64,000 bases of DNA, taken from positions 62,001 to 126,000 of the forward strand of contig CCNA01000061.1 in assembly GCA_000824805.1 (NCBI GenBank), in the 5' to 3' direction. This stretch comes from Mesorhizobium sp. SOD10. GTDB lineage: Bacteria; Pseudomonadota; Alphaproteobacteria; Rhizobiales; Rhizobiaceae. This document shows positions 49,910-58,529 of the stretch, piece after piece. The notes beneath the pieces are model-generated. The model saw only the letters and a list, made by a program, of their open reading frames with translations, was not told the DNA's origin and did not search any database. Positions within the stretch are counted from its first letter, which is position 1; each line of letters begins with the position of its first letter. Made by a program: the position numbers and the translations under genes.

Positions 49910-51406
49910 ATGATCGAATACGGTCATTTCATCGGCGGCAAGCGTGTCGCCGGCACCAGCGGCCGCAAGCAGGATGTGATGCAGCCGATGGACGGCTCCG
50001 TGCGCGGCACGGTGGCGCTCGCCTCGCAGGCGGAGCTGCGCGCCGCGGTCGAGAATGCCAAGGCGGCGCAGCCGAAATGGGCCGCCACCAACCCGCAGCG
50101 CCGCGTGCGCGTGCTGATGAAGTTCCTCGAGCTTGTCCAGCGCGACTATGACGAGCTGGCCGACATCCTGGCGCGCGAGCACGGCAAGACGATCGCCGAT
50201 GCGCGCGGCGACATCCAGCGCGGCCTCGAAGTGGTCGAGGTCTGCATCGGCGCGCCGCATATGATGAAGGGCGAGTTCACCGACGGGGCAGGCCCTGGCA
50301 TCGACACCTATTCGATGCGCCAGCCGCTCGGCGTCGTCGCCGGCATCACGCCGTTCAATTTCCCGGCCATGATCCCGCTGTGGAAGATCGCCCCGGCGAT
50401 CGCCTGCGGCAACGCCTTCATCCTCAAGCCTTCGGAGCGCGATCCGGGCGTGCCGCTCCGCATCGCCGAGCTGTTCATCGAGGCCGGCCTGCCGGAAGGC
50501 GTGCTCAACGTCGTCAACGGCGACAAGGAAGTTGTCGACGCCATCCTCGATGATCCCGACATCAAGGCCGTCGGCTTTGTCGGCTCGACCCCGATCGCCC
50601 AGTACATCTATGCGCGCGGCTGCGCGGCCGGCAAGCGCGTGCAGTGCTTCGGCGGTGCCAAGAACCACATGATCATCATGCCCGACGCCGATATGGACCA
50701 GACCGTCGACGCCCTGGTCGGCGCCGGCTACGGGTCGGCCGGCGAGCGCTGCATGGCTATCTCGGTGGCAGTCCCGGTCGGCAACGACACCGCCAACCGG
50801 CTGATGGAGAAGCTGGTGCCGCGCGTCGAAAGCCTGAAGGTCGGCCCCTCGACGGATTCTTCCGCCGATTTCGGCCCGCTGGTGACGGCACAGGCGCTGG
50901 AGCGCGTGAAGGGCTATGTCGATATCGGCGTCAAGGAAGGCGCCAAGCTCGTCGTCGACGGCCGCGGCTTCAAGATGCAGGGCTACGAGAACGGCTACTA
51001 TATGGGCGGCTGCCTGTTCGACAACGTGACCGCCGACATGCGCATCTACAAGGAAGAGATCTTCGGGCCGGTGCTCTCGGTGGTGCGCGCGCCGCGCTAC
51101 GAGGACGCCATCAAGCTCGCCAACGACCACGAAATGGGCAACGGCGTCGCCATCTTCACCCGCGACGGCGACGCCGCGCGCGACTTCGCCTCCAGAGTTC
51201 AGGTCGGCATGGTGGGCATCAATGTGCCGATCCCGGTTCCGATCGCCTACTACACGTTCGGCGGCTGGAAGGCGTCGTCCTTCGGCGATCTCAACCAGCA
51301 CGGCCCGGACGCGTTCCGCTTCTACACCAAGACCAAGACGGTCACCTCGCGCTGGCCGTCCGGCATTAAGGACGGCGCGGAATTCGTCATCCCGACGATG
51401 AACTAG
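49910..51406 (+). CDS. mmsA: Methylmalonate-semialdehyde dehydrogenase (CoA-acylating)
   Basis: 498 aa from ATG 49910 (GAGAAGG upstream; the frame is open from 49772). Nucleophile C281 (GSAGERCMA). The general-base Glu of ordinary aldehyde dehydrogenases is replaced in CFGGAKNH, as usual for MmsA. It converts methylmalonate or malonate semialdehyde to propionyl-/acetyl-CoA in valine and inositol breakdown. It is controlled by the divergent LysR gene and followed by a terminator. Confidence 0.93.
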   Translation: MIEYGHFIGGKRVAGTSGRKQDVMQPMDGSVRGTVALASQAELRAAVENAKAAQPKWAATNPQRRVRVLMKFLELVQRDYDELADILAREHGKTIADARGDIQRGLEVVEVCIGAPHMMKGEFTDGAGPGIDTYSMRQPLGVVAGITPFNFPAMIPLWKIAPAIACGNAFILKPSERDPGVPLRIAELFIEAGLPEGVLNVVNGDKEVVDAILDDPDIKAVGFVGSTPIAQYIYARGCAAGKRVQCFGGAKNHMIIMPDADMDQTVDALVGAGYGSAGERCMAISVAVPVGNDTANRLMEKLVPRVESLKVGPSTDSSADFGPLVTAQALERVKGYVDIGVKEGAKLVVDGRGFKMQGYENGYYMGGCLFDNVTADMRIYKEEIFGPVLSVVRAPRYEDAIKLANDHEMGNGVAIFTRDGDAARDFASRVQVGMVGINVPIPVPIAYYTFGGWKASSFGDLNQHGPDAFRFYTKTKTVTSRWPSGIKDGAEFVIPTMN

Positions 51407-51430
51407 CCGGACGATTTTCCAATCGACCTT

Positions 51431-51463
51431 AAGGAAGCGCGGTGCAAACCGCGCTTCCTTTTT
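51431..51463 (+). terminator. Rho-independent terminator after mmsA
   Basis: A perfect 13-bp stem (51431-51443 with 51448-51460, AAGGAAGCGCGGT) has a GCAA tetraloop and ends in T5. It lies 25 nt after the mmsA stop. Confidence 0.93.
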
Positions 51464-51704
51464 GGAGTCATCCGCGTTCGGACGTGGGCTCCGACTGCCG
51501 CTTTGCTGGTTCGCAGCCCAGCCAGATAAATGATCTACGTCACGGCACGTCCACAGAACATCCGCACCTTCTAACAATTTCCATCGCCGTGTGATGGAAC
51601 CAACAGACCACCATCCGCCTTAGGCTGTATTCCTGCCATACGTGCAGGCAACCAAGCAGCGCCGGTTCAAGCCGGGGTTCTCGTCTGGCGCGAGGAGGTG
51701 TCAG

Positions 51705-52007
51705 ATGACACGATTTCTTATGGCGACGATATTGGCGGTGGCTGCGATGACCGCTGGAGCCGCGCCGGCGAGCGCGGCGGCGCAATGTGCGGCGCGCGCC
51801 GACATCATCAAGGCCCTTGGCGACAAGTTCCACGAAACCGAGGCCGGGCGCGGCCTGATCAATCCGAACGTCGTGCTCGAGATCTTCGTCTCGGAACAGG
51901 GCAGCTGGACGGTGCTTGCTTCCGACACCAAGGGCCAGAGCTGCGTGCTCTCCGTCGGCGAGGGCTGGGACAGCCCGACGATCACGGCGGCGATGCCGGG
52001 CGCCTGA
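51705..52007 (+). CDS. Small exported protein, paralog A
   Basis: 100 aa from ATG 51705 with GAGGAGG upstream. Signal peptide (TRFLMATILAVAAMTAGA). The mature part has CAARADIIKALGDKF, then EIFVSEQGSWTVLASDTKGQ and SCVLSVGEGWD. Two cysteines probably form a disulfide. It is homologous to the gene at 52274 and found across Mesorhizobium-like genomes, with no function known to me. Confidence 0.75.
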   Translation: MTRFLMATILAVAAMTAGAAPASAAAQCAARADIIKALGDKFHETEAGRGLINPNVVLEIFVSEQGSWTVLASDTKGQSCVLSVGEGWDSPTITAAMPGA

Positions 52008-52179
52008 GGGGCCAGGAACTGGGCTGAGCGCCGCAACGGCCCTGCTGTCGAGTGCCAAGCTGCACCAAGGAAGGCGCTTTGCGCGGCACCGCTTGTTTGC
52101 GGAGCGGGGCTTCACCATATCGAATCCAGGGAGTCATGATCTCCCGACGACAGACCGGAAACCCAGAAGGAGTGACGTG

Positions 52180-52221
52180 ATGAAGACGTCCAATCCGGCC
52201 TGGAGCCTTCCGGCACACTGA
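52180..52221 (+). CDS. Possible 13-codon leader ORF (MKTSNPAWSLPAH)
   Basis: The ATG is preceded by AAGGAG at 7 nt, an excellent ribosome site for such a short frame. It lies 50 bp before paralog B. It may be a leader peptide or a remnant of a third copy's start. Confidence 0.3.
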   Translation: MKTSNPAWSLPAH

Positions 52222-52273
52222 GGCGGCCGAATGTGCCTCCCTTGCCGGAATGCGAAGGCGAAGGAGGTGCCCC

Positions 52274-52591
52274 ATGGCACGCGAATTTTCGTTTCGATGG
52301 ATCAAGGTGGCAGCCGCTGGCGCCATGATGGCGCTGCCGGCCGTTCCAGCGCGGGCGCAAGTCATCTGCGGCGGCCATGACTATCTGGTCGCGAGGCTGG
52401 CGGAGGCATTCGAGGAGAAGCGGCTGGGTTATGGCGTGGCCGGAGAAGCCGCCATCTTCGAGGTGTTCGTCTCGGCAAGCGGAAGCTGGACCATCCTGAT
52501 GACCGACGTCAAAAACCAGAGCTGCATCCTGGCCGCCGGCGAGGGGTGGGAAGATACGCTGGCCACTCCGGTCTGGCAGCCGGGCGGCTGA
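52274..52591 (+). CDS. Small exported protein, paralog B
   Basis: 105 aa from ATG 52274 with AAGGAGG upstream. Signal peptide (VAAAGAMMALPAVPARA). The pattern matches paralog A at 51705: VICGGHDYLVARLAEAFEEK, then EVFVSASGSWTILMTDVKNQ and SCILAAGEGWED. A tandem duplication is likely. It converges on the GntR gene. Confidence 0.75.
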   Translation: MAREFSFRWIKVAAAGAMMALPAVPARAQVICGGHDYLVARLAEAFEEKRLGYGVAGEAAIFEVFVSASGSWTILMTDVKNQSCILAAGEGWEDTLATPVWQPGG

Positions 52592-52601
52592 GGACGCTTG
52601 C

Positions 52602-53306
52602 TCAGCGCGTCGCGGCGACCTCGGCATGGCCGCGCAGCAGCGCGATCAGTTTCTTGGCGTCCTTGGCGGCTGCCTCCTCGTCGCCGTCGAGGATGGAACG
52701 GATCAGCGCGACGTGGTGCTCGGCCGATTCGGCGAGGCCGGTGTCGGCCTTGTAGCGATACCAGAAGCGGCGGCTATGGGTCTGCAAGGGGGCGGCGACA
52801 CGCGCCGCGAAGGGGTTGTCGGCGGCGATGGCCAGCGCCTCGTCGAGCGCCTTGTCGGCCTGGATGAAGGCAAGCACGTTGCCCGAGATCACCGCCTTCT
52901 GCATCGCCAGAGCCGCCTCATGGAACAGGTCGGCGGCCTCGCGGGTGACGAAGCGGGCGGCCGAGCGGGCGAGCACGACCTCAATGCCGCGCCGCGCATC
53001 CAGCACCCGCAGCCAGTCGCCGGCGTGAAGCGGCGCGACGGCGATGCCCGCCCGGGGCCTGATGTCGAGAAGCCCTTCCCAGGCCAGCCGCTGGATCGCT
53101 TCGCGCACCGGCGTGCGTCCGAGACCCAGCCGGTCGATCAGAGCGCCTTCGGTGACGAAGCTCGACGGCGCAAGCTCGAGCGTGACGATCATGTGCTCCA
53201 GCGCGCGATAGGCCCTGGTCGCCGTCGGCTCGAAGGTTGCGTTCGCGTCAGCGGATATCAGCGGGGAGATCAATGGCGCGCTCCTGATATATTTTTCATA
53301 TATCAT
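52602..53306 (-). CDS. GntR-family (FadR/FCD) regulator of hydroxyproline genes
   Basis: 234 aa. GntR winged helix (LIDRLGLGRTPVREAIQRLA) and a C-terminal FCD ligand domain (helical, ~95-230, LFHEAALAMQKAVI). It is divergent from hypD, with operator-like palindromes between, so it probably represses the hydroxyproline operon. The start at 53306 overlaps one operator; a downstream start is possible. Confidence 0.88.
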   Translation of the reverse strand: MIYEKYIRSAPLISPLISADANATFEPTATRAYRALEHMIVTLELAPSSFVTEGALIDRLGLGRTPVREAIQRLAWEGLLDIRPRAGIAVAPLHAGDWLRVLDARRGIEVVLARSAARFVTREAADLFHEAALAMQKAVISGNVLAFIQADKALDEALAIAADNPFAARVAAPLQTHSRRFWYRYKADTGLAESAEHHVALIRSILDGDEEAAAKDAKKLIALLRGHAEVAATR

Positions 53307-53360
53307 AACGGATTCAGCATTGACGAGCCAGCTCTTAATAGATATACGACTGATATATCA
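53286..53360. promoter_or_regulatory. GntR operator pair between regulator and hypD
   Basis: GATATAT-N5-ATATATC (53286-53304) overlaps the regulator start, and TGATATATCA (53351-53360) lies 15 bp before hypD. They share the TGATATAT-type half-site and are AT-rich in a GC-rich genome. Confidence 0.55.
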
Positions 53361-53375
53361 ATTGGAGAGACAGCC

Positions 53376-54311
53376 ATGTGGACCGGAGTCTTCCCTGCCG
53401 TCACGACCAAATTCACCGCCGACGATTGCCTCGACCATGCCGAGATGGAGCGCTGCTATTCCCTGCAGATGGAGGCCGGCTGCGACGGTATCATCGTCTG
53501 CGGCTCGCTCGGCGAGGGGCCGATGCTGTCGCCAGACGAGAAGATCGAGGTGCTGAAGACGGCACAGAAAGTCGCAGGCAAGAAGCCGGTGCTTTTGACC
53601 GTCAACGAGCCCGGCACGCGCGAGGCGGCTGCTATCGCCAGGCGCGCCGCCAAGGAAGGCGCCGACGGGCTGATGGTGGTGCCGAGCCCGATCTACCACA
53701 CCGACCGCCAAGAGACGGTTGCGGCGCTCCGTGCCGTGGCGGAAGCCGGCGATCTGCCGGTGATGATCTATTCCAACCGGCTCGCCTATCGCGTCGACGT
53801 GACAGTCGACCTGATGGAGGAGCTGGCGTTCGACAAGCGCTTCGTCGCCATCAAGGAATCCTCCGACGACATCCGCCGCTCGACCGAGATCATCAACCGG
53901 TTTGGCGACCGCTACGACCTCTTCACCGGCGTCGACAATCTCGCTTTCGAGGCGCTGTCGGTCGGCGCCATCGGCTGGGTCGCCGGCCTGGTCACCGCCT
54001 TCCCGAGCGAGACGGTCGCAATCTACCAACTGATGCGGCAAGGCCGCCGTGAGGAGGCGCTGGCGATCTATCGCTGGTTCCGGCCCTTGCTCGACCTCGA
54101 TGTCTCGACCTATCTGGTCCAAAATATCAAGCTTGCCGAAGTGCTGGCGATCGGTACGAATGACCGCGTGCGCATGCCGCGCCAGCCGCTGTCGGGCGAA
54201 CGCCGCAAGGCGGTCGAAAAGATCGTCCGGGATGCGCTGGCGGTGCGGCCGAAGCTGCCGTCGCTGCAGACGTCTCCCCGATCGACGGACAAGTTGGTGG
54301 CGGCCGAATAA
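53376..54311 (+). CDS. hypD: DapA-family lyase, probable 1-pyrroline-4-hydroxy-2-carboxylate deaminase
   Basis: 311 aa from ATG 53376 (GGAGAGA upstream). Dihydrodipicolinate-synthase fold with Schiff-base K160 (FVAIKESSDD) and Tyr132 (IYSNRLAY); the gate SLGEGPML replaces GTTGE. Together with the amino-acid oxidase and 4-hydroxyproline epimerase that follow, the likely reaction is deamination of Pyr4H2C to alpha-ketoglutarate semialdehyde. The name rests mainly on context. Confidence 0.82.
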   Translation: MWTGVFPAVTTKFTADDCLDHAEMERCYSLQMEAGCDGIIVCGSLGEGPMLSPDEKIEVLKTAQKVAGKKPVLLTVNEPGTREAAAIARRAAKEGADGLMVVPSPIYHTDRQETVAALRAVAEAGDLPVMIYSNRLAYRVDVTVDLMEELAFDKRFVAIKESSDDIRRSTEIINRFGDRYDLFTGVDNLAFEALSVGAIGWVAGLVTAFPSETVAIYQLMRQGRREEALAIYRWFRPLLDLDVSTYLVQNIKLAEVLAIGTNDRVRMPRQPLSGERRKAVEKIVRDALAVRPKLPSLQTSPRSTDKLVAAE

Positions 54312-54325
54312 GAGGTAGCATTCTC

Positions 54326-55633
54326 GTGCAGGGAAATTCCGAGGAGAGGGGCGGCCCGTCATCCGCCCTTCGAGCACCTTCTCCCCGTTCGCAGGGAGAA
54401 GCGGAAGACATCGCCATCATCGGCGGCGGCATCATCGGCATCTGCGCCGCGACCCTGCTCTCGGAAGCGGGGTGCAGCGTCACAGTCTTCGACCGCACCG
54501 GCATTTGCGAGGAGACGAGTTCCGGCAATGCCGCCGCCTTCGCCTTCTCCGACGTGCTGCCGCTGGCACATAAGGGGATGATCAGGCAATTGCCGAAATG
54601 GCTCGCCGACCCGCTCGGGCCATTGGCCATTCCGCCGGCCTATCTGCCCAAACTCCTGCCCTGGCTGATCCGCTTCTGGCGGGCGGGCGCGGCGAAGCAC
54701 TATGAGACCAGCCTTGCCACGCAGGCCGGCATGATGAAGCTCGCCGATGCCGAATGGATGGGGCTGCTCGACCGCTCCGGCACGCGGCCGATGCTGCGCG
54801 AGGATGGTTCACTGGAATTATATGAGAGCGAGGCCGAGTTTCGCGCCTCACTGCCCGGTTGGGCCGAGCGCCAGCGTTTCGGCATCGGCTTCCGCCATGT
54901 CGAGGGCGATGAGATGGCCGCGCTCCAGCCGGGTCTTTCGCCGCGCTTCGTCAAGGGCACGTTCGTGCCGGGTTGGAAGACGGTCGCCGATCCGAAGCTG
55001 CTCGGCAAGGCGGTCTGGGCCTATGCGGAAAAACTCGGCGCCCGGTTCGGGCATGCGCGGGTCGAGCGCGTCGAGCCTGGCGCAAACGGCGCCACGATCG
55101 TGCTCGCCGACGGCACAAGGCGCAAGGCAAGGAAGCTCCTGATCGCCGCGGGAGCCTGGTCGCATCTTCTGGCAAAACGTCTCGGCGACCGCATCCCGCT
55201 CGAAACCGAGCGCGGCTACAACACGACGCTGCCGGCATCGGCCTTCGACGTGAAGCGGCAGCTGATCTTTTCCGGACATGGCTTCGTCATCACGCCGCTG
55301 CAAACGGGCCTGCGCGTCGGTGGCGCCGTCGAGCTCGGCGGCATCGAGCGGCCGCCGAACTTCGCCCGTTCGAAGGCGATGCTTGAGAAGGCGATGCGTT
55401 TCCTGCCGGGGCTCGACCCGTCGGGCGGCCGCGAGTGGATGGGTTTTCGTCCGTCGCTGCCGGATTCCCTGCCGGTGATCGGCTCGGCGCGGGCGCCGAA
55501 CGTCTACTATGCTTTCGGCCACGGCCATCTCGGCTTGACCCAGTCGGCGGCAACCGGCCGCTTGATCCGCGATCTCGTTCTCGGGCAGACTCCGCCGCTC
55601 GATCTCACCCCTTTCCGTCCGCAACGGTTCTGA
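54326..55633 (+). CDS. hypO: FAD-dependent oxidoreductase, probable D-hydroxyproline dehydrogenase
   Basis: 435 aa from a GTG at 54326, the only usable start before the FAD motif IAIIGGGIIGICAATLL. The DadA/DAO fold continues with GHGHLGLTQSAATGRLI near the end. It would oxidise cis-4-hydroxy-D-proline to Pyr4H2C. Its first ~27 residues are encoded partly by a REP-like hairpin (54378-54401), an unusual N-terminus. It is 15 bp after hypD and 16 bp before hypRE. Confidence 0.82.
   Translation: MQGNSEERGGPSSALRAPSPRSQGEAEDIAIIGGGIIGICAATLLSEAGCSVTVFDRTGICEETSSGNAAAFAFSDVLPLAHKGMIRQLPKWLADPLGPLAIPPAYLPKLLPWLIRFWRAGAAKHYETSLATQAGMMKLADAEWMGLLDRSGTRPMLREDGSLELYESEAEFRASLPGWAERQRFGIGFRHVEGDEMAALQPGLSPRFVKGTFVPGWKTVADPKLLGKAVWAYAEKLGARFGHARVERVEPGANGATIVLADGTRRKARKLLIAAGAWSHLLAKRLGDRIPLETERGYNTTLPASAFDVKRQLIFSGHGFVITPLQTGLRVGGAVELGGIERPPNFARSKAMLEKAMRFLPGLDPSGGREWMGFRPSLPDSLPVIGSARAPNVYYAFGHGHLGLTQSAATGRLIRDLVLGQTPPLDLTPFRPQRF
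54378..54401. repeat. REP-like hairpin inside the hypO 5' end
   Basis: CTTCTCCC (54378-54385) pairs with GGGAGAAG (54394-54401). It belongs to the same CTTCTCCC family as the repeat at 33386, but here it lies within an open reading frame. Confidence 0.55.
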
Positions 55634-55648
55634 TAGTCAGGAAGCATC

Positions 55649-56650
55649 ATGGCCAAAAAATCCTTCTTCTGCATCGACGGCCACACATGCGGCAATCCGG
55701 TGCGTCTTGTCGCCGGCGGCGGGCCGCCGCTCGAGGGCGCGACGATGATGGAGCGGCGGGCGCATTTCCTCGCCGAATATGACTGGGTCCGCACCGGGCT
55801 AATGTTCGAGCCGCGCGGACATGACGTGATGTCGGGCTCGATCCTCTATCCGCCCACGCGCGACGACTGCGATATCGCCATCCTGTTCATCGAGACGTCG
55901 GGTTGCCTGCCGATGTGCGGCCACGGCACGATCGGCACCGTCACGATGGCCATCGAGCACGGGCTGGTGAAGCCGAAGACGCCGGGCGTCTTGAGGCTGG
56001 ACACGCCGGCCGGCCTGGTCGTCGCCGAATACAGCCAGGTCGGCGAATATGTCGAGGAGGTGCGCATCACCAACGTGCCGTCCTTCCTCTATGCCGAAGG
56101 CCTGACCGTAGAATGCCCGGTGCTTGGCGAGATCAGCGTCGACGTCGCCTATGGCGGCAATTTCTACGCCATCGTCGAGCCGCAGAAGAATTACCGGGAC
56201 ATGGCAGACCATTCAGCCGGCGACCTCATCGCCTGGAGCCCGGTGGTACGGCAGCGCCTCAATGAGAAATACTCCTTCGTGCATCCGGAGAACCCCGGCA
56301 TCAACCGGCTGTCGCACATGCTGTGGACCGGCAAGCCGAAACATGCCGAAGCCGACGCCCGCAATGCCGTGTTCTATGGCGACAAGGCGATCGACCGCTC
56401 GCCTTGCGGCACCGGCACCTCGGCGCGCATGGCGCAACTTCATGCCAAGGGCAAGCTCAAGCCCGGCGACAATTTCGTGCATGAATCGATCATCGGCTCG
56501 CTGTTCAAGGGCAGGGTCGAAAAAGAGGTCAGCGTGGCGGGCAAGCCGGCGATCATTCCCTCGATCGGCGGCTGGGCACGGATGACGGGGCTCAACACCA
56601 TCCTCATCGACGACCGAGATCCGTTCGCGCATGGGTTCATCGTGACGTGA
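55649..56650 (+). CDS. hypRE: 4-hydroxyproline epimerase (proline racemase family)
   Basis: 333 aa. Both catalytic cysteines are present: C90 (LPMCGHGTIG) and C253 (SPCGTGTSAR). This excludes the dehydratases, which have Thr at the first position, and supports epimerisation of trans-4-hydroxy-L-proline to the cis-D isomer. It is first in the pathway and last of the three-gene cluster. Confidence 0.9.
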   Translation: MAKKSFFCIDGHTCGNPVRLVAGGGPPLEGATMMERRAHFLAEYDWVRTGLMFEPRGHDVMSGSILYPPTRDDCDIAILFIETSGCLPMCGHGTIGTVTMAIEHGLVKPKTPGVLRLDTPAGLVVAEYSQVGEYVEEVRITNVPSFLYAEGLTVECPVLGEISVDVAYGGNFYAIVEPQKNYRDMADHSAGDLIAWSPVVRQRLNEKYSFVHPENPGINRLSHMLWTGKPKHAEADARNAVFYGDKAIDRSPCGTGTSARMAQLHAKGKLKPGDNFVHESIIGSLFKGRVEKEVSVAGKPAIIPSIGGWARMTGLNTILIDDRDPFAHGFIVT

Positions 56651-56680
56651 TCGTCAGCCGGAATATCCAACCGGCTGCGG

Positions 56681-57562
56681 TCAGGCCTCGGTTTTGACCG
56701 AGACCTGATCGCGGAACCATTCGGCGAACTTGGCCTCGGCAGACGAGGGTTGCGCCGACATCGTCAGGAAATAACCCTTGTCGTCGTCGGTCGAAATATC
56801 GGAGAGGACAACGAGGTCGCCGCGCCTGAGCTCTTCGCGAAAAACCTCGACCGGGCACAACGCTATACCGTGCCCGGCAATGACCGCCGTCGCCAATATG
56901 TTGAAATCGGCAAAAACCGGGCCGCTCCCAACATCGCGCCCTCTGACCCCGGCCTTGGAAAACCATTCCTGCCAGCCCTGGCGCGTCTCGTCATGCAACA
57001 GGTCGGCCGCCGCGATCGCCGCCGCCGTTTCCAGCCGCCCCTTCCGCGCAAGATAGTGCGGGCTGCAGGCAGGCCGGCTTATGCGGGAAAACAGCTTGAG
57101 GCTCATGACATGCGGCGAGGGATCTGCGCCGAGGGTGATCAGGACGTCGTTGTCGTCATCGAGCCGATCTTCGGCCTTGGCGTAAGCCACCCGGATCGCG
57201 ATCTCGGGATGGCGCGCCGTGAAGTCCGACAGGCGCGGCACCAGCCAGCGGCTGGCGATCGAGGGAATGCAGCCCACCGACAGCGATGCCTGGGCGGCGT
57301 TTCTGCGAATGCGGCGGCAGGTCGCGCCCAATTCCGTCAGCGCCGCGCTCGCGGACGCCTGCAGGATAAGCCCGGCCTCCGTCAGACGCACCTTGCGGGC
57401 GTCGCGTTGAAACAATGCGACGCCGAGCCATTCCTCCAGCCGCCTTATCTGGTGGCTAATGGCAGGGTGGGTGACGTGGAGCTCTTCGCCGGCAGCCGAG
57501 AAACTAAGATGGCGAGCGGTCGCCTCAAAGGCTCGGATCGCGTTCAGCGGCAGATAGTCCAT
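56681..57562 (-). CDS. LysR-family regulator (GcvA-like)
   Basis: 293 aa. LysR helix-turn-helix (LSFSAAGEELHVTHPAISHQ, IRRLEEWLG) typical of the GcvA branch. It is convergent with hypRE and divergent from the ectC-like gene (166-bp gap), so it may control the latter. Confidence 0.88.
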   Translation of the reverse strand: MDYLPLNAIRAFEATARHLSFSAAGEELHVTHPAISHQIRRLEEWLGVALFQRDARKVRLTEAGLILQASASAALTELGATCRRIRRNAAQASLSVGCIPSIASRWLVPRLSDFTARHPEIAIRVAYAKAEDRLDDDNDVLITLGADPSPHVMSLKLFSRISRPACSPHYLARKGRLETAAAIAAADLLHDETRQGWQEWFSKAGVRGRDVGSGPVFADFNILATAVIAGHGIALCPVEVFREELRRGDLVVLSDISTDDDKGYFLTMSAQPSSAEAKFAEWFRDQVSVKTEA

Positions 57563-57728
57563 CTGTAAAATTCTCTAACAGGAAAAGCCAAAATCCGTCA
57601 TTTGAAGCACGACCTGACCTGAGTCATTGGCAGCATAAAATCTAGGCGGGCTGGACCAAGAAGTCGATGCCTGTCGGCGAATTCGAGGCGCGCCGCTGCT
57701 TCTCAAACCTGATTCATGGAAGACCACA

Positions 57729-58115
57729 ATGTTCACCAGACAATTGGCTGATGTAGAAAAAACTGACTTCTTCGTCGATTGGGGCAATGGCACCAGCCAT
57801 CGGCTGCTGACACAGCAGGACGGCATGGGCTTCACCATATGTCACACGGTGGTGCGAGCCGGCAGCGAATCGCGGCTGCAGTATCGGCGGCACCTGGAGG
57901 CCTGCTACTGTATCGCCGGCAGCGGCGAAGTCGAGGACATGACCGGCACCGTCCATCGCGTCGAGCCGGGCACGGTCTACGTGCTCAATGCCCATGACGA
58001 TCATTTCCTGCGGGCCGACAGCACCGGCGACATGGTGCTGGTGAGTGTCTTCAATCCGCCGCTCAAAGGCACTGAGAGGCACACTCTCAATGGAGAGGGA
58101 GGCTCTGCTTACTGA
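57729..58115 (+). CDS. ectC: Ectoine synthase-like cupin
   Basis: 128 aa, full-length for EctC: DFFVDWGNGTSHRLLTQQDG, then HLEACYCIAGSGEVEDMTG and GTVYVLNAHDDHFLRA, ending FNPPLKGTERH. EctC cyclises N-gamma-acetyl-diaminobutyrate to ectoine in the cytoplasm. Neither ectA nor ectB is in the window, so this is an orphan copy that may use an imported precursor or another substrate. Confidence 0.82.
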   Translation: MFTRQLADVEKTDFFVDWGNGTSHRLLTQQDGMGFTICHTVVRAGSESRLQYRRHLEACYCIAGSGEVEDMTGTVHRVEPGTVYVLNAHDDHFLRADSTGDMVLVSVFNPPLKGTERHTLNGEGGSAY

Positions 58116-58529
58116 GGCTTCGCTTCAAGGTTTTCTATTGTGGCGCGGCGCCCTCGACCGAAGGCGCGGCGCCGTCACATGCCCGTCATAGACGAGGGAA
58201 TCCTGACCTTGCGGAAGGCGCGGTGGCGCGAAACCGAGCGCTTCGGTTCATGCAAGGATTCACCTCATCAACTTATTTTGACGCTGGTTTCTTCGACAGG
58301 AGGCCCATCATAAGGTTGAATCGTCAAAGACATTGCGTTGTGCCAATGATAGGGTCCGCGATAGTCCAGGGGTCGGGCGCGATAAAACGGGCAATCGGGC
58401 GGCGTGCTTCCAAACCGCGCGGGGCGATTGAAAAATCACGTTGCAATCCGGGCTCGAAACTTTACGACTAGGGGAAATACGAAAAGGAATGCGTCCTGAA
58501 GGGCGACATTCCAGGGGAGCCGCATAAAT
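58116..58529 (+). promoter_or_regulatory. Upstream region of the liv operon
   Basis: A 414-bp gap. It starts with GC-rich GGCGCC repeats just after the ectC-like gene, a weak terminator candidate, and leads into livH with its promoter. No credible ORF is present. Exact promoter boxes are not clear. Confidence 0.4.

Noticed and set aside
49751..51577. 608-codon minus-strand frame opposite mmsA
   Set aside because: Shadow of mmsA with His/Arg/Asp-rich composition and no domain.
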